Shown: positions 42,101 to 43,271 of the stretch, one piece after another | Numbering within the stretch: position 1 is the stretch's first letter | How the letters are laid out: every line of letters begins with the position of its first letter | DNA from: Planctomycetota bacterium | Lineage (GTDB): Bacteria; Planctomycetota; J058; JAJDCQ01 | Length of the DNA: 43,271 nucleotides | Reading direction: 5' to 3' | Assembly (NCBI GenBank): GCA_029260755.1 | Contig: JAJDCQ010000215.1 | Coordinates: forward strand, 1 to 43,271 | Notes under the pieces: generated by a model | What the model saw: only the letters and a program-made list of their open reading frames with translations | Told to the model about the DNA's origin: nothing | Databases searched by the model: none | Translations under genes and position numbers: made by a program

Positions 42101-42778
42101 CGGCGGTCGCCCCGTGATCGCCCAGTAGAGGAGGCCGCCGAGGCTGAACACGTCGGTCTGCGGGCCGATGGCGTCGTGGTCGCCGCGCGCCTGCTCGGGC
42201 GAGAGGTACTGCGGCGTGCCGAGCATCTGACCGGTGGCCGTCAGCTCCCCGCGCGCGCCGGTCTCGCGGGCCAGGCCGAAGTCGCAGAGGCGCGCCCGGC
42301 CGTCGCGCCCGACGAGGACGTTGCCCGGCTTGACGTCGCGATGGACGATGCCCTCGCCGTGCGCGTGATCGAGGGCGAGGGCGACCTCGCGGACGAGCGT
42401 CGCCGCCCGGCGCGGCGCGAGCGGCTCGCGCTCGGCGAGGGCCTCGAGCGACTCGCCGTCGATGTGATCCATGACGAGGAACGGGCGGCCCTCGCCGTCG
42501 GTGCCGACCTCGTGGACGGCCACGATCCCGGGATGGGCCAGGCGGGCCGCCGCGCGGGCCTCCCGGACGAAGCGGCCCATCCTCGCCTCGTCGAGTCGGC
42601 TCGCGTCGAGGACCATCTTGATCGCGACGTGGCGGCGAAGGGCGTCGTCGCGCGCCCGGTAGACGACGCCCATCCCGCCGCGACCGAGCTCCTCGAGGAG
42701 GACGTAGCGGCCGATCCGCCCGAGGTGAGCCGCCGCCGGCGGAGGCGGAGTCGGCGCGTTGGAGAAGCCTTGGGTCAC
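39152..42778 (-). CDS. Ser/Thr kinase with transmembrane helix and TPR array
   Basis: This protein is 1208 residues from GTG 42778, chosen because the Pro-rich pre-kinase segment of this family begins there; an in-frame extension upstream runs into repeat DNA. The kinase domain (about 24-285) is complete: GRGGMGVVYRA, VAIK with K54, HRDVKPGN (H146-D148), DFG (166-168) and SPE. One membrane helix lies at about 313-337. A helical middle (340-710) with HEAT-like parts precedes about 14 TPRs (713-1195) of the form GDLEGALADYDRAIELDPG, ending near the C-terminus. It is paralogous to the 22107-26201 protein but lacks its zinc ribbon. The TPRs would face outside. A role in cell-surface signalling is inferred. 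Confidence 0.93.
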   Translation of the reverse strand: MTQGFSNAPTPPPPAAAHLGRIGRYVLLEELGRGGMGVVYRARDDALRRHVAIKMVLDASRLDEARMGRFVREARAAARLAHPGIVAVHEVGTDGEGRPFLVMDHIDGESLEALAEREPLAPRRAATLVREVALALDHAHGEGIVHRDVKPGNVLVGRDGRARLCDFGLARETGARGELTATGQMLGTPQYLSPEQARGDHDAIGPQTDVFSLGGLLYWAITGRPPFDGASLAEVLRRVFVTDPIAPRALDPRVHPDLETIAMRCLEKSPDRRYPGAAAVAAELERFLGGLAIEARPIGRAERALRWARRNPAIAAAVGLAVAALVAAAVVVGVSWVGMSRRLAAERTAFVGELRTEVRAAAHAFAEARAQPTPADEAPARRRDRLDRTLALGIDAFGKAMTLHALERHASPRRRDAAAREAFDLAMATGEVALVAEQWSVAAGAFDRAVELGAGDPLARARRTAVDEAREARARSRRDDVLAILERARSGQILATSGGREDAFLELVGLKDEQTVALLAAELDAITAELRAAARVTLLEVAEPTADEARAGETTIAGLAGAIDAWLETRPGDDVPEPAARTLARARGRIEARAPRKDVAAAASALAIIGGRQAESLGRSRVETARLIVDALGRIGIRAGAIEPLGRYLFAEGDEVRAAPAGVALCRLGGARAESLVVRARRTHLSLNGPYWARVSRHIEKTDVETALESEDAESYHRRARVRTAKGDLEGALADYDRAIELDPGLVRSWSNRALVKFRQRAYREALVDADRAVALDPGYAVAWSTRGCVKLELGDLDGAVSDLDRAIALDPQFGTAWGNRGYARSLLGDREGAIEDLSRAIELAPDDVTALTNRGDVLRKGGEWGRARADFLRVVELDPEHARARILLGYARLELGDPAAAIADLDRALVLAPRSSTAFQIRAKAKLARGDARGALADLDEALEIDPGSVDCLIDRGNARSALGDLAGAVGDLDRAVELDGQRASAIGARGFWRMRAGDLEGAIADLERAIELEPNLASSWGNLASARNMNGDLAGALDALDRAIELAPENAIGLTNRGFLRWRTRDFEGADADLDRAVAVDPGYAEGWAKRGMVRRRRGDDEGALADLERALELDPKLVAARCNRAMIRQRRGDLDGALADLDLALRLAPRNAAAFAARAHARMQAGDDRGALADFERALELDPDRADAETLRSWVTRLRAKLAGE

Positions 42779-42784
42779 GCCGCG

Positions 42785-42814
42785 ATGGTGGCAGCGGGAG
42801 ACGACGCTTCGCAA
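42785..42814 (-). promoter_or_regulatory. Possible promoter of the kinase-TPR gene, leaderless type
   Basis: On the reverse strand TTGCGA (42814-42809) and CACCAT (42790-42785) are 18 bp apart, and six bases separate the -10 from GTG 42778. It is weak by sequence but repeats the close-spacing pattern seen elsewhere in the window. Confidence 0.35.
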
Positions 42815-42847
42815 TGGAAGGTGGATGTCAGGGTGCCGAGCCGGGCC

Positions 42848-43271
42848 CGTTCCAGGACAGGAGTCCCGGGCGGAGCACCAGGACGGGGGACGCGTCGGCA
42901 ATGGCTCGGCGACGCCCGAATCAATCCGAGTAATCCGCGAAATCCGCGGTTCGGTCTCTCTCGGCGTTGAACCCAGTAGGAACCGCGGATTACGCGGACT
43001 ACGCGGATTGCGAGTTGCCGGCGCGCAGTTCATTGCCGACGCCTGCGCTCCCGTTCCAGGAACAGGAGTCTCGGGCGGAGCACCAGGACGGGGACGCGTC
43101 GGCAATGGCTCGGCGACGCCCGAATCAATCCGAGTAATCCGCGAAATCCGCGGTTCGGTCTCTCTCGGCGTTGAACCAGTGGGAACCGCGGATTACGCGG
43201 ACTACGCGGATTGCGAGTTGCCGGCGCGCAGTTCATTGCCGACGCCTGCGCTCCCGTTCCAGGAACAGGAG
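42848..43271. repeat. ~203-bp tandem repeat of the AATCCGCG palindromic family
   Basis: Units start at 42848, 43052 and 43255 (the last cut by the window edge) with CGTTCCAGGA(A)CAGGAGTC. Each contains AATCCGAGTAATCCGCG..., GGTTCGGTCTCTCTCGGCG, then GAACCGCGG or GGAACCGCGGATTACGCGG and inverted units, within outer inverted ends GCGTCGGCAATG / CATTGCCGACGC. The two full units are nearly identical. The array continues beyond the window. Confidence 0.88.

Larger units (their letters stand above)
42779..43271. other. Upstream region of the kinase gene, mostly tandem repeats
   Basis: The first ~70 bp contain the putative promoter of the leftward kinase-TPR gene. From 42848 to the window edge the DNA is a ~203-bp tandem repeat. 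I see no gene. Confidence 0.6.

Noticed and set aside
39290..42970. 1226-residue open frame opposite the kinase-TPR gene
   Set aside because: It is an antisense mirror of the TPR repeats (repeated R-D-R-P-x-E-V patterns). The opposite strand has intact kinase motifs.
42848..43271. CRISPR array
   Set aside because: The ~203-bp units are nearly identical along their full length, with no short repeat/unique spacer alternation, and no cas gene is present.

Overview
The window is very GC-rich chromosomal DNA (roughly 70% or more G+C by eye) and suggests a Planctomycetota-like bacterium. The signs are three very large Hanks-type Ser/Thr kinases with a transmembrane helix and long TPR or beta-sandwich tails, ECF-type sigma factors coupled to membrane proteins, many short one-helix proteins, HEAT/WD40/Kelch proteins and several families of short palindromic repeats beside genes. 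Myxococcota or another large-genome phylum cannot be excluded from the sequence alone. I find 33 protein genes and no rRNA, tRNA, CRISPR array or transposase.

Layout. 1-8.7 kb: a leftward signalling block. A sigma factor (4214-5275) is coupled by a GTGA overlap to a zinc-finger/kinase/beta-sandwich receptor (348-4217). Upstream is a second cluster: membrane protein, ECF sigma factor and a second membrane protein (7990 down to 5481). A 270-bp dispersed repeat lies on both sides of the block. 8.7-15.7 kb: a Kelch lipoprotein, a leftward DUF2254-like/SDR/WD40 operon, a divergent PQQ-like propeller gene and a YhbY-type RNA-binding protein. 15.7-22.0 kb: small membrane and lipoproteins, an LPG-synthase-TM/flippase-like protein, a cyclic-nucleotide-binding protein, a three-gene run (47-aa membrane peptide, degenerate DUF2752-like protein, zinc-finger lipoprotein) and a HEAT-like membrane protein.

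22.1-32.4 kb: a 1364-aa kinase-TPR protein, a secreted c-type cytochrome-like protein with a helix-hairpin-helix domain at each end, a secreted protein, a coupled pair of membrane proteins, a rhomboid protease and a 63-residue pilin-like peptide. 32.4-39.1 kb: housekeeping genes, namely a PfkB sugar kinase, thpR, alaS, a His-rich acidic protein and an IsdG-like monooxygenase. 39.1-42.8 kb: a third kinase-TPR protein, paralogous to the 22 kb one. The window ends in 203-bp tandem repeats.

Working together. The left third looks like extracytoplasmic sensing wired to transcription, with zinc-finger and kinase domains inside, sensor domains outside and sigma factors as outputs. The remainder is mostly independent units. 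Promoters with readable -35/-10 boxes sit unusually close to several start codons, suggesting that leaderless mRNAs are common here. The most unusual items are the HHH-cytochrome-HHH protein, the anti-sigma-like finger fused to a receptor kinase, and three families of palindromic repeat elements placed directly after stop codons.
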